A stretch of DNA of 64,000 nt from Rhizaria sp. SCN 62-66 (lineage: Eukaryota > Rhizaria, unplaced): contig MEDY01000114.1 in NCBI GenBank assembly GCA_001724265.1, forward strand, positions 1 to 64,000. Reading direction: 5' to 3'. Positions 1 to 10,600 of the stretch are shown piece after piece (position 1 is the first letter of the stretch; every line of letters begins with the position of its first letter). Under the pieces are notes generated by a model, which saw only the letters and a list, made by a program, of their open reading frames with translations, made no database searches and was not told where the DNA came from. Both the position numbers and the translations under genes were made by a program.

Positions 1-803
1 GAGGTCGGCGATGTGGCCGTCCATGCTGAAGACGCCGTCGGTGGCGATGAGGCGCATGCGGCAGTCCTGCGTGCGCTGCAGGATCGCCTCCAGGTCCGCT
101 AGGTCCATGTGCTTAAAGCGGTGGCGCTGCGCCTTACAGAGGCGGATGCCGTCGATAATCGAGGCGTGGTTGAGCTCGTCGCTGATGACGGCGTCCTGCT
201 CAGTGAGGATGCCCTCGAAGATGCCCGCGTTGGCGTCGAAGGCGGAGGGGAAGAGGATCGTGTCCTCGGTGCCGTGGAACCGGCTGATCGTGTCCTCCAG
301 CTTCTTGTGAATGTCCTGCGTGCCGCAGATAAAGCGTACGGAGGACATGCCGAGGCCGTGCGAGTCGAGGCCTTTGTGCGCGGCCGCAACGAGCGCCTTG
401 TCGTTGCTGAAGCCAAGGTAGTTGTTGGCGCAGAAGTTCAGCATCGGACGATTAGCAGGCGCGATCGCTACGGACGCAGACTGAGGCGTTGTAATCACGA
501 GCTCGCCCTTGAGCGTACCGGCCTCACGCATGCCCGTCAACAGCGCCTGCATGTGGCCCTCGAGCGCGCGCCCCGCGGGCGTCGCAGTCGCAGCGGGGCC
601 AGCAGTCGCAGCGGGGGACAACGAGGGCCGCGCCGGAGCAGTCGCAACACCCTAGAGAAGATGGCACCAAGACATGAATAAACAACTAGATGAGAAGCCA
701 CAAACTGCTCCGTACAAATCTTAGTAGTCACATTGTGGAGTAGAAGTCGACGTACCATGCACTTCAGGTGGTGCGCGAGACGCCTCTCAGGAGCGGAGCT
801 CAT
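1..803 (-). CDS. GCAT: Glycine C-acetyltransferase (2-amino-3-ketobutyrate CoA ligase), N-terminal part, cut by window edge
   Basis: PLP-dependent enzyme of the alpha-oxoamine synthase family. It interconverts 2-amino-3-oxobutyrate plus CoA with glycine plus acetyl-CoA in mitochondrial threonine breakdown. Two exons are visible: 803-756 and 651-1, joined in phase 0. About 233 residues are present. Family blocks seen in order are NFCANNYLG, GLGMSSVRFICGTQ, FHGTEDTILFPSAFDANAG, DELNHASIIDGIRL and RLIATDGVFSMDGHIADL. The last block fits GCAT better than 5-aminolevulinate synthase. The PLP lysine and C-terminal half lie beyond base 1. The Arg/Ala-rich N-terminus would suit a mitochondrial presequence. 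The ATG at 803 was chosen, but the ATG at 758, directly before the intron, is an alternative start. No in-frame stop of any kind is seen. Family assignment is secure. Confidence 0.9.
652..755 (-). other. Spliceosomal intron in GCAT
   Basis: Donor ATG|GTACGT and acceptor TTCTCTAG|GGTG, 104 nt, phase 0. Removing it joins the short first exon to the conserved enzyme frame. Confidence 0.8.
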
Positions 804-1160
804 ATCGGAGTGCTAGAGAGGTCAAACGATGACGATGAGAGATATTATAAAAAGGAAATTAGTTAAAATGAGAATTATATTCTATTGTAATCTTCTAAGT
901 AACATTCAATGACCGCAACGCACGTGTGCAAATCGCTAAGTTTAGTCCTCACAAAGTCCTCTCACCCCCAACCCCAACCACAAATGCATGTCACGCGCAA
1001 CAAAAGCGCACACTAACATCTATATCTCACGCACACCATTACAATTGCCGTTAAAGCTTTTGAAAAAGGCCGTATCACTTCAGGCTGTACGCAAGAACAT
1101 ATCAGATAGACTGGCGTGTTAATTGCGATCATATCTATCGCGTCGCATGTGCTGCATGCT
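804..1160. other. Intergenic gap between two minus-strand genes
   Basis: AT-rich stretch upstream of the GCAT start and downstream of the stop of the next minus-strand gene. It presumably holds the GCAT promoter and the 3' UTR of the other gene. I see no conserved coding frame or RNA gene in it. Confidence 0.5.
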
Positions 1161-4136
1161 TCACTGCTGGCCGACACTGGCAGCGGCGAGCGCGTTGCCA
1201 TAGCGTCCCCAGACGGCCTCGAGCGCGGCGCCCTCGTCCTCGACGCGGTCCAGGTCGCGGTACTGCTTCCAGCCACCGCCCGCGAGCGTGGGCGCGTCGG
1301 CCTGCAGCGGCTTGCACCGCGCGCCGGCCGTCGTCGCCGCGCGCGCGTGCTGCGACGACCATCCCCCGCGGCGCCGCGCCAGCCGCTTGCTCTCGCGCAC
1401 GTCCGCGCCCGACGCGCCCGCGCCCGCGCCCGCGCCGGCGTGGAAGACGTCGCGGTCGCTCTCAACTGCACTGCGGCCCGCCTTGGAGCTGTTACCGCTT
1501 GTGTTGTTGCTCCCCAGCTGCGAGGTCTTGGCACTCGCGCTGTCTGCGAAGACGTACCCGCGGTTCTCGAGGTCCAGGTGGCGGAGCACGTTGAACTCGT
1601 CGACGCCGCGGCGGCCGAGCCGCAGCGCGCCCGCGCGCCCCTGTCCCAGCTGGTGCTGCTGCTGCTGGTGAGGCTGCGCGTCGCCGCCCCGGCCGCCGGC
1701 GCCGGCGCCGGCGCCGGCGCTCGCGCCGCCGCGGCCGGCGCCGGCGCTGCTGCTGTGGCGCCAGGCCGTGCGGTGCGAGGCGGCAAAGCTGGTTGCGTTG
1801 GCGGTGTCGAGGTCGGGCGGGGACGAGAAGAGCGCGCGGCGGCCCGGCGGCAGAAGCTCGTTGCTCTGCTAGCCAACGCTTGCTCGTGGGTGTTCCCAGC
1901 CGCCCTCGCGCTCCGCCAGTCCGGCCAGCGCGCTCCACGCCGCGGGCCGCACCAACGACGGGGGCATGTCCAGCGGCGCGCCCGGCGCGCTGCTCAGCCC
2001 GAGCAGCAGCAGGGCCGCGTCCGCTTCGCGCCCCGAGGCCGTGGAGGAGGACGAGGCGGTGACGACGTTGGCCAGAGACTCGCGCAGCGCCAGCGCAGCG
2101 CCCTGTGGGAGCGAGAGAGGATTACAAAGCAGAGCAAATGGAAGGCGAGATATGAGATTATTGATAAAAATCACAACTATATACTGGAAGATGCTTATTT
2201 AAAAGCTAAATTGAGTGTGCTTGTTAAAAATTCCTGAGTCGTACCTGACTTGAAGAGCGGCAGATGACCTGAGTGGCGGGCGGCTCCGTCGAGAGCGACC
2301 CAGCGCCGCCGGCCGCCGCGCCCGCGCCCGCGCCGGCCCCCGCGCCGGCCCCGGCGCCCGTGGCCGTGCTGTCCCTGGCTGCGAGCACGAGCAGGCGCTT
2401 GGCGCGCCGGGCTGCGAGCGCCTCCTGCCGCGACAGTCCGCGGGGACGCACGGGCTGCGAGAGCGGGCCGGGGGGAACGCCGCCGCAGTCGCCGCCGCAG
2501 CCGCCGCTGGCGCTCGCGCCGGCGCCGGAGCCGGAGCCTGCGCTGGCCCCGCTGTGCGGCGCGCTCCACCCGCGCTCGCGGGCCGCTGCGCGGGAGTTGG
2601 GCGCCGCCGACACGCGCAGCGCGGGCGCGCGCACTGCGGTCGACAGCGCCGCAGCCGACACGGCACCGCGCACGTTGCTGCCGCTCGCGTCGCCAGCGCC
2701 GTGTCGGCCGCCGCGGCCGCTGTTGTGGGCGGAGGTCGCCGGCCGCGCCATGGCGCGTACGAGGGCGCCGCGCACGGGGGAGCCGTTGCGTTGCTGTTGT
2801 TGGGTCTGCGCGAGCGGCGCGCCGTGCGCAGCAGTCGCGCGCCTCTGCTTGCTGCCGCCGCTGGGATGATGCACGCTGAGCCCCATGCGCTCCCGCCGGG
2901 CGGCGGCCTCGGCGGCCACGGCCTCGGCGTGCGCGTCGCCCAGCGCGCTGGCCAGCTCCTCGGGCCGCATGCGTACCGCGGCGGCCGCGGGGGGCAGCGC
3001 GGCCGCCAGCGCCGCCGCCGCCGGGAGCGACCAGCGGCCCGCGCCGTGGCCCGCGGCGGCGCCGGACGCGTGGCCGTGGGTGCCCGCGGCCGTGGCGGCG
3101 GCGCCGGCGGCGGCGTCCGCGGCCAGCGCGAGCAGCACGCTCTGCTGCTGCGGCGGCACGGCCGCGGCAGCGTTGTACGCGCCGCCGCCGACCACCGCGG
3201 CCGCCGCACTACTGCTGGTACTACCGCTGCTGTGGCTGCTGCTGCTGTGGGGGCCGTTGGCGGGGTGGTTGGGGTCGCTGAAGTAGGTGCGCAGCGCGGC
3301 CGGGAGGAAGCCGTTGTGCGCGGAGCCGGTGCCGGTGATGCCAAAGGATCCGTTCCACTCGCGGGGCGCCTCGCCGCGGCCGTGTCCGGCCCTTTCAGTG
3401 CCACCAGAAGCGTTGGCGCTGGCGTTGGCGTTGGCGTGCGCGTGTGTGTGAGTGAAATGGGACATGACGCCCCGGCCGGTGGCGGCGTGCGCGGCCGCGG
3501 CGGACGCGGCGTCGGTCGGCCGCTCCAGTTCCAGCTCCAGCGGGTGCCGGCCAATCCCGGCCGCAGCGCCGCCGCATCTGCCACTGCCGCGCACATTGGC
3601 GCTGGCGGTGCGAGGGTTGTTGTGGTGCGCGCTGAGCGCGGCGGCGGCGGCCGCGTCGGCGTAACACGAGGCGGGGGCGAAGAAGGCCGCGGCGACGGCG
3701 GCGGGCGCGGCGGATGGCAGCGTGCGCGCAGTCTGGTGGCGTGTGGGCGGCGGCGGCGGCGCGGAGAGGTCCCGGTCGCCGTTGTCGCCCCCGCCGGCGG
3801 CGACGATGCTGGTGATGCTTGCGTTGGTGTCCGAGGCCAGGTCGGAGAAGTAGTGGCGCCGCGCGGGCGGCAGCACGAGGTTGCGCTCTGAGGGCGAGGC
3901 GGCTGTGGCGTCCCACGCCTTGCCGCCCGCGCCGGCCGCCGCGCTGGCGCTGACGCTCAAGCCGGGGCTGTCGCTGCGGCAGCGGCTGGCGGCGACGGGC
4001 GGACCCAACGCGCAGTCGCGGTGGGACAGCCGCGACGACGGGGGCTACTTCAGGTGCAGCGTCGACGCCGGCCCCGCGGTCTGCGCGCGTGCGTGATGCT
4101 GGCCATGCGCGGGAGGCCGACTGCTGCAGTCGGCGG

Positions 4137-4171
<35 letters not shown>

Positions 4172-4326
4172 TCGGCGTTGGGATGGTCGCGGCCGTAGTG
4201 GTCCTGTTGGAACGAGACGGACCGCGTGTACAAGTGCTGCGGGACTTCATGTGCCGTCACTGGCGCGCCCGAGGAAAACGCGGGCGCGTAGCGGTACTCG
4301 CCGTAGTTCCAAGCATTCTGCTGCAT
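1161..4326 (-). CDS. Unrecognised low-complexity protein, about 1,007 residues, two exons, two in-frame TAG codons
   Basis: Exons 4326-2245 and 2102-1161 join in phase 0. I do not recognise the product. The N-terminus is Tyr/Gln-rich (MQQNAWNYGEYRYAPAF), followed by a Ser run (about residues 53-62), then long Ala/Gly/Ser-rich and Arg-rich segments. Somewhat ordered patches are RRHYFSDLASDTNASITSI, RTYFSDPNHPANG and DEFNVLRHLDLENRGYVF. HYFSDLA and TYFSDPN may be a short repeated motif. TAG occurs in frame at 4047-4045 (codon 94) and 1871-1869 (codon 772). The frame continues with the same composition after both. The stop is TGA at 1163-1161, the only non-TAA end in the window. If the TAGs were real stops this would be three unrelated fragments. 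Confidence 0.6.
1869..1871 (-). other. In-frame TAG read as sense (unrecognised gene, codon 772)
   Basis: Codons run AGC GTT GGC TAG CAG AGC AAC GAG, and the same frame stays open for another 235 codons to a TGA. Confidence 0.65.
2103..2244 (-). other. Spliceosomal intron in unrecognised gene
   Basis: Donor AGTCAG|GTACGA, acceptor CTCCCACAG|GGC, 142 nt, AT-rich, phase 0. Without splicing the upstream frame ends at a TAA inside the intron. Confidence 0.75.
4045..4047 (-). other. In-frame TAG read as sense (unrecognised gene, codon 94)
   Basis: Codons run CAC CTG AAG TAG CCC CCG TCG TCG, and the frame continues for 600 codons to the exon end. Confidence 0.65.
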
Positions 4327-4816
4327 TGGCTTGGCACTGGAGCGGGTCAGTCGACGGAGTGGGAGAGAAACGTTTCTAGCGCCTTTTTGAAGTGGCTGTT
4401 AGGACGGATTTGGGAAAGCATAGAGAGTGTAGATTTGTATGAATGAGCGATTCAATTAATACCATTCAATTAACGGTGTAACTCGCACACTGACGATAGT
4501 TTGCGCCCAACAGATGTTGTTTCGATGAGGTGACCACAAGAGAGCCTAGAGTGGCCGTTGACCGAAGTTTGAGCTTTCGTTGCGAGTACTTCTCATCAAT
4601 CGGGCATTATCGTCAACATTCGGACATATCATTTGAAGTTAAAACGTTTATTTCAGCATTGCCATTTTGTCACACGTTATAATCGTCTTTTAACGCAGTC
4701 TACTCTACGTTTCTTTGATTCCCCGCAATGCAGCACGCAGTCTCACAATTGCCAATGACCGGCTTAACCGACGCTCCGTTAACGCTGGTGTGTGGGCGCA
4801 CTGCATGATGTTCGCA

Positions 4817-4862
4817 TTAAGTTGCGCATACCACGCTTGCTCTGACTGAGCGCGCAACTTAA
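4817..4862. repeat. Inverted repeat, 11-bp perfect arms
   Basis: TTAAGTTGCGC at 4817-4827 pairs with GCGCAACTTAA at 4852-4862 around a 24-nt loop. It sits in the divergent gap. Its role is unknown. Confidence 0.6.
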
Positions 4863-5209
4863 CGCTGACTGTGCACATGCGCTTTACTTGCCCGATTGTA
4901 CACTCACCCGTTTCAACAAGCGTGCCACGCTATTCTGATTGTACTGTTACCAGCTCGCACCACAATGGTCAGCTCACATTGGCACATCACCCATAGCTAC
5001 CGGGTCTTGGCTATCACTGCTACGAGCCGGGATTACGTTCCTGTCTGTCTGCCGCCAAAGTTGGCCGGTACGCGTACTGGTATCAACGTTTGCTCGAGAT
5101 TGCTGCTGAAATGTCCGGTTGGGGTTATGATTCTATATCATCTGCGGTGTACCGGCACAGAGCGGCGATTACATTGATAACTTTGCTTGTTATGTTGGTT
5201 ACGCTTACT

Positions 5210-5233
5210 TTCGCTAGACAACCGTCTAGCGAA
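5210..5233. repeat. Short hairpin, 10-bp perfect stem with 4-nt loop
   Basis: TTCGCTAGAC at 5210-5219, loop AACC, GTCTAGCGAA at 5224-5233. Further pairing outward is possible (one wobble, then two pairs). Its role is unknown. Confidence 0.6.
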
Positions 5234-6050
5234 GGTTCATTGCAATGCAGCTATTAGGGTGTTTTTTTGACATGCGTGTTGACGCGTTGATGTGTAGAGC
5301 ACGCACTTTGGCAAACGCCCGCGCTGCAAAGATTAGCAGGCGCACACCGAATGCTACTTCACCAACTAAACTCTTTAGCTTACTTGTACACGTGCATGCA
5401 AGTCAGCGGGTACAACACGTATCTCGATACTCACGCTTTAGATCACGTTGTTTTAACAATAGTCACAACAATAACAAAAACAGCGACCAATACAAGGACT
5501 ACCGCATTTTTGCATCACAACTTCTGTACTTCCTAGTAAGCTTATATCACATCGTACATATATTAATACCACGTAGGCGACTCGAAGGTGCGAGTACAAC
5601 TTCTTGTTTCTTCTTCTTATGGTGGAGACGCGCATAGGGCCGCCGCGCCAATAAACAGACCGTAGCCACCGACTTTCACGCTCGTGCCGTGAGAACTTAA
5701 GCGTGAAATATGACAGGAACGCTCACATTTATTTCACAAAAAACTAGCTGTTGCTTCGAATGTTTTGTATAGCGAGGATGCGATGTGTTTCAAAGATCAT
5801 CGACGTCTCTGCTTCGCTTGGCCCCTTCCACATCACAGGACATCTTCGTGTTTAGCCTATTTCCGACCCGCTTTAGAAATCTATCAGCGATCTTCTCGGG
5901 CCTATTCTACTTTAGCTTACGACTCTGTTTCTATTTATCGATCTAACCCCCATGCCCCTTTGCGCTTTGCCCTTTCCCGTCCGCCACCACATCACCCTCC
6001 TGGTCCCGTTGTCGTTGCCGCGTCCGTCTCCAGCCAGTCCTTTCGCCCCG

Positions 6051-6926
6051 ATGCAAGGCCAAGGCACCCGCAGCGAGGCAGCTGCGCCCGCCGCCGCTGC
6101 CCTTCCGCGCTCTACGTCCGCGGCGAACAAGGCCCCCGCGCGTCCGTGCGTGAGCGACTGCAAGATCGTCGGCACGCAAACCATCGATGACGCCGTTCAC
6201 TACCTCGTCCAGGTCACCACGGCCGCCGGCGACTCGTGGTGCACGCTCAAGCGCTACTCCCAGTTTGAGGAGTTCCACTACATGCTGCTGGACTGCGTGA
6301 ACGAGCACTCGCTGCCCGCTGGCGCCGAGCTGCCCGGCAAGCGCCTCAAGCTCTGGTACGCCCACAACAGCAAGACTTTCGTCGAGGAGCGCGCGCTGCT
6401 GCTCGAAAACTACCTCAAGAAGCTCATCCAGGTCCCCGCGATTGCGGCGTCGGACCTGCTTGTTGGCTTCCTCGCCGTTTCGCGCGTGGACGTCAAGCCC
6501 CCGCCGCGCGCGACTCCCAAGGAAGCGCTCGCCGCGGCTGAGCTCCCCGATGACGTCGAGGTCACTGGCGTCTCGCTGCCGCAGGTGCGCCTCATGTCGG
6601 ACCACGTGCTGTACCAGGTCGACGTCGTCAACGTGCGCAAGCGCCGCTCGTTCCAGCGCTGGACCGTGCTGAAGCGGTTCGCGCAGTTCATCGAGCTCGA
6701 CGAGGCGCTGCGCGAGGCCTTCGCGCACCGTCCCGACGTGCTCGACGCGCTGCCGCTGACGCCCGAGAAGTACTCGAAGCTGTTGTACAACCACTTGGAC
6801 GACCACTTCGTCGAGCAGCGCCGCGTTGTGCTCGAGAACTACCTGCAGAAGCTCATGCTCGTCACGCCCGTGCTCTACAACCAGCAGTTTCTCACCTTCC
6901 TCGGCTGCTGGTCTTCCTCCAACTAA
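6051..6926 (+). CDS. Tandem PX-domain protein
   Basis: A 291-residue, single-exon protein made almost wholly of two PX (phox homology) domains, which bind phosphoinositides on endosomal membranes. PX1 spans about residues 34-143, with the KRYSQFEEF strand at 67-75 and the helix ERALLLENYLKKL near 113-125. PX2 spans about 170-285, with KRFAQFIEL at 208-216 and QRRVVLENYLQKL near 256-268. The Arg of the R[YF]xQF motif, typical of PI3P binders, is kept in both. No BAR, SH3 or coiled-coil segment is visible, so it is not a classical sorting nexin. An in-frame ATG at 5952 would add 33 residues from a C/T-rich leader, so I prefer 6051. Stop is TAA. The neighbouring VWA8 gene is convergent. Confidence 0.8.
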   Translation: MQGQGTRSEAAAPAAAALPRSTSAANKAPARPCVSDCKIVGTQTIDDAVHYLVQVTTAAGDSWCTLKRYSQFEEFHYMLLDCVNEHSLPAGAELPGKRLKLWYAHNSKTFVEERALLLENYLKKLIQVPAIAASDLLVGFLAVSRVDVKPPPRATPKEALAAAELPDDVEVTGVSLPQVRLMSDHVLYQVDVVNVRKRRSFQRWTVLKRFAQFIELDEALREAFAHRPDVLDALPLTPEKYSKLLYNHLDDHFVEQRRVVLENYLQKLMLVTPVLYNQQFLTFLGCWSSSN

Positions 6927-7604
6927 GCGCGAAGCCACGCATGTAAAGCGTTATGGCCTACAAATAGCATGCTCGTGCACGCTGCGCTATCACAAGCGCC
7001 GCGCATTGCGCTCGTATAAGTCTGCGTTTTGATTTTCCTTTTTTTTCTTCCTTACGTTCATCAAGTTTATTTTTAAAAAGTTCGTTTTGTTCGTAATATT
7101 TACGTAGTTTACTTACACAATTATTCTATGTAAAACAAGTCTACTTTAGCTTCACACACTCGTTGTCATATGTCGTTTCTCCCTCGTTATTGGACGGTTA
7201 GTTCATTCCCCTCCATCCCCTCGTTCGTCGTCTGTTGTCTCAATGTAAGTCTGGGTTTGCCTCAGGTGCTTTACCGAAGACGTTTAGCCCTAGAAAAATT
7301 GTATAGTTCTTCAGCTCATCAATAATTCAACAGCGATATCCTTCATCAACAGCTTCACAATCATCACATCATACACATCCACATCATCTTTCATTTTTCA
7401 ACTGTATCATGCCTTGCACAACGGCACAAATTTGTCAAATTCATTCAGGTGATGTCGAGCCATGCAGAATAAATATGTTGAGAGTATGTATTACAAAATA
7501 AAATACGTTGATGATTTAATTAAGTAAATAACTTTAAAGCAACCGTAACCAGTTATGTGAGGACAAACAGCAAGTGTTGGCCTCAATACGTCCATGAGGT
7601 GTAA
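6927..7604. other. Convergent intergenic region (3' ends of PX gene and VWA8)
   Basis: AT-rich with several T- and A-runs, consistent with 3' UTRs and polyadenylation regions of the two convergent genes. No gene or RNA is recognised. Confidence 0.5.
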
Positions 7605-10600
7605 TTAGACAACATTGTTGCTGAAGACCTCGCGGAAGATCTTAGGCAGCTTGGTTGTGTCTTGGCAAACAAACCCGCGGCCAATGGGCAGTCCCGCAGC
7701 GAGCTTCCCGGCCGTTTCCTCGCCGGCAATGAAGATGGCGAAGGTGCTCACACTGCGCTGCTGGCCCTGACCCTGCTCCTGCTGCTGCGCCGCCGCGGCA
7801 GCGCCATCAACACCGTCGGCGACAAGCTCGCCCTTGCCACCAAGCCGCGGGTCGTCGGACAACACAGCCGCAAGCGTGGCGGGTGCAATGCCGTAACGCT
7901 CGAGGTTCGCGTCCGAGAGCAAGAACACGAAGTAATCGTCCGCTTCCTCCCGGCGCACTTCCTGCATGGCGTGGAACGCGGCCGCGAGCGTCGTATCGCC
8001 GCTGGCGCAGTTGGCAGCGTTCCAGTACATGTGCTCGAGCACCTTCATCTTCTCCTCAACCGTGCGCGGGGGGCGGCCGAAGGGCACGAGCGGAATCCAG
8101 CACGACTCGCCGTCGTGCCCCACCATGCTGTAGTCGTACTTGTGCGCAAAGCCCTGCAGCGCCTCGACCAGCATCAGCACCGTCGCCGCTGTGCGGTCCA
8201 GGCGCCGGTCGTTGCTGTTGAACAGCGCCATCGACTGCGAGATGTCGAGCACAAACCGCAGCCGCTTGGGCTTGCGCTGCACAAGCCCCGCCGTGGGCTC
8301 TTCCAAGCTGCGTCGCTTGTAGATGTTGCGGTCGCCCGTCGCGCCGTCCACGAGCCGGTTCTCGTCCAGCTCGCCGAACGTCTGGTTCTTGAGCCACACG
8401 CGCTCGCGCTCGCGTGCTTCCGCGCCCTCGAGCACGACACGCAGCTGCGCGACCTCGGTCGCCACGGCCGCGTAGAGCCGCTCGTAGACGTCGCGGCCCA
8501 GCGGCGTGCGCTCGTGCGGCGCGAGCGTCTTGGGCACCGCCTGCGCGGCCATGCTGCGTGCCCATGCGACGACGCCGCGGGTGGTCTTGGCGCGCGCCTC
8601 CATGCCCTGCCGCGCAAGGGCAGCCGCGTTCACGGCCGCGGCGGAGCCGGCGCGCGCGGCTGACGACAGCGCGCGCCGCCGCAACGCCAGCAGCGCGGGC
8701 GGCAGGGACTCGTCGTCGTCGTCATCGTTCCCGTCGCCATTGGAGCGCTTGCGGCGGTTGAAACGCATATCGGAGAAGGCAGAGACGGACGCGTTGTTGC
8801 CGCCACCACCACCTCCGCCACCGCCGCCCCCACCGCCGCCGCCGCCGCCGCCGCCGCCACCATCAGCACCTCCGCCGCCACCGCCGCCGCCACCCTCGCC
8901 GCCCGGCCCGTCGCCGGAGTCGGTGCCATACGTGTCGCCGTCGTACTCGCCGCCGCCGCTGCCCGCCGTGTCGTCTGGCGTCGTCGTCGACGCGGACACG
9001 GTGGCCGTGAGCCCCCAGTGGCGCAGCGCGGGGGAGCGCTCCACGTCCTGCGAGAGATTCACGCAGCGCACGAGCCCATCGGGACTGAGCAGCAGCGCGC
9101 GGCCGTCGCGCGTCGGCGCTGCAGCAACAACGCTCGCGGCCGGCAGCGGCGTGACGCCGTCCCAGCCCACCAGCAGCTCGCCCGCGGCGTCGCCGTCGCC
9201 GTCGTTCACGGCGGCGCTGTCGCCGTCCACGGCGCTGTCCTCGGCGTCGCCCGCGGCGAGGTGCGCGGAGATGTGCGGCGGCCGCGTCAGGTACGCCGCG
9301 GGCGCGCGCAGAGGGAACGCGCGCGCGCGGCCAGTCTGCGGCTGCACGAGCTCGAGGAACACCTCGATGCGAGCCTTCTGCGCGCTGTCAGCGGCGATGC
9401 CCGCAGCCGCACTCGCACCGGGATCGCTCGTGGAAGTCGTGTTTTGTGGCTCGTAAGTGAGCAGGTTGGCCCAGAGCCCGGAGTCGCCGGCCCAGATCCC
9501 AGTCTGCCAGAGCGGGCGGCCGCGGGCCACACTGCCAGTCGTGTCCGCGCCAGCCGTCGCAGCCGCTGGAACGATGGAGACGCTGCCCCAGGAGCCGGCG
9601 CCGAGCCCGGAGCCGGGTGCCTGGCCCGCGCGCGGCTGCGAGCCGGGTGCCTGCGCGCCCACGAGCGACTGCGTGAGCGCGTCGGAGGGCGACTGCGCGC
9701 TGGGCGGGGCGCGGGCGGGGCGCGACGTGTTGTACAGGAGCACCGCGGGGGGCTGCGAAAGCACGAGTGCGCCGGCGCCAATCGCCGGCAACTCAGAGCT
9801 CATTTGTGTCTGTGCCTGCGAGGTCTTCGCCTGCGAGGGCAGGTTTGCGTGAGACCGCAACACTGCCAACCGACGTTGCGCAGGAGTCTCGGTGGCGTTG
9901 TCATTCCCATTGGAGCTGTCTGTAAGAAGAAGCGTTGGTGATGCGGGCACTGTGGTAACGCAGACACCAAACACGTCCCCGAGCGAGCCGAAATACCGGA
10001 AGATAGCCGGGTCTGCGACAGCTGCACCGCTATTTGAGCGGCCATTGCTGTCTTTTGCGCTAACTGTGAGCGCAGCACGCGCTGCAGCGACACTTTCAGC
10101 GTTACCACCGTGTGCGCTGTTGGCAGATGCGGACGCGAGCAGAGCCGCGCGCGCGGCGGGCGACAGCGCGGCCGCGCTGGAGCTGGCGGCAAGGCCGGCG
10201 TCGGCAAGCAGTGCGGGTGGCGCAAGCGCGAGAGGCAGCGCCGGCGAGAAAGCCACCGGAGGGTACTGGTAGCTGCCCGTAGACGCGCCGTCGTCGTGGT
10301 AGTCGTTGGCGGCGTTGTTCTTGGCAGGGGTAAGAACAGCCAGAGGCGGGATGACTGTGGTTGCGCATTCGGGGAAGACACGATCCCAGTTGAAGCCGGC
10401 GCCACTGTCTACGCCGTCAGCCGTGGAGGACGAATACAGTCCAGTCAGATTACGCACTGTCTCAATCTCCACACCCGCGCTCGCAACTTGAGTGCTACTG
10501 TCGTCGTTGGAGAGCGCGAGCGTGTAAGGCTCGTCCCTGTCATCGCGCAGCAGCCACAGGGCGCCACTCGCGTCCAGCGGCGCCGCGGACACAAGCCGCA

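Larger units (their letters stand above)
4327..6050. other. Long divergent intergenic region
   Basis: This lies between the start of the unrecognised minus-strand gene and the start of the PX gene, so it should carry both promoters. Composition is intermediate (roughly half GC), unlike the GC-rich exons. Two inverted repeats are described separately. Open frames around 4877-5290 and 5245-5637 lack the codon bias of real genes here. The stretch just before 6051 is C/T-rich, like the leaders of other genes in the window. Confidence 0.5.

Noticed and set aside
1-803. 5-aminolevulinate synthase for the first gene
   Set aside because: Same superfamily, but the blocks NFCANNYLG, DELNHASIIDGIRL and IATDGVFSMDG are those of glycine C-acetyltransferase.
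4877-5290. Open frame from ATG 4878 that becomes about 135 codons long if TAG is read as sense, with a hydrophobic segment
   Set aside because: The codon composition is unlike real genes here, there is no homology, and such a length is expected by chance when only TAA and TGA stop a frame in mid-GC DNA.
5245-5637. 130-codon plus-strand open frame
   Set aside because: AT-rich, no codon bias or recognisable motif, and it lies in the divergent gap.
5765-6190. 141-codon frame overlapping the start of the PX gene
   Set aside because: Wrong frame relative to the PX protein, with Arg/Pro-rich shadow composition.
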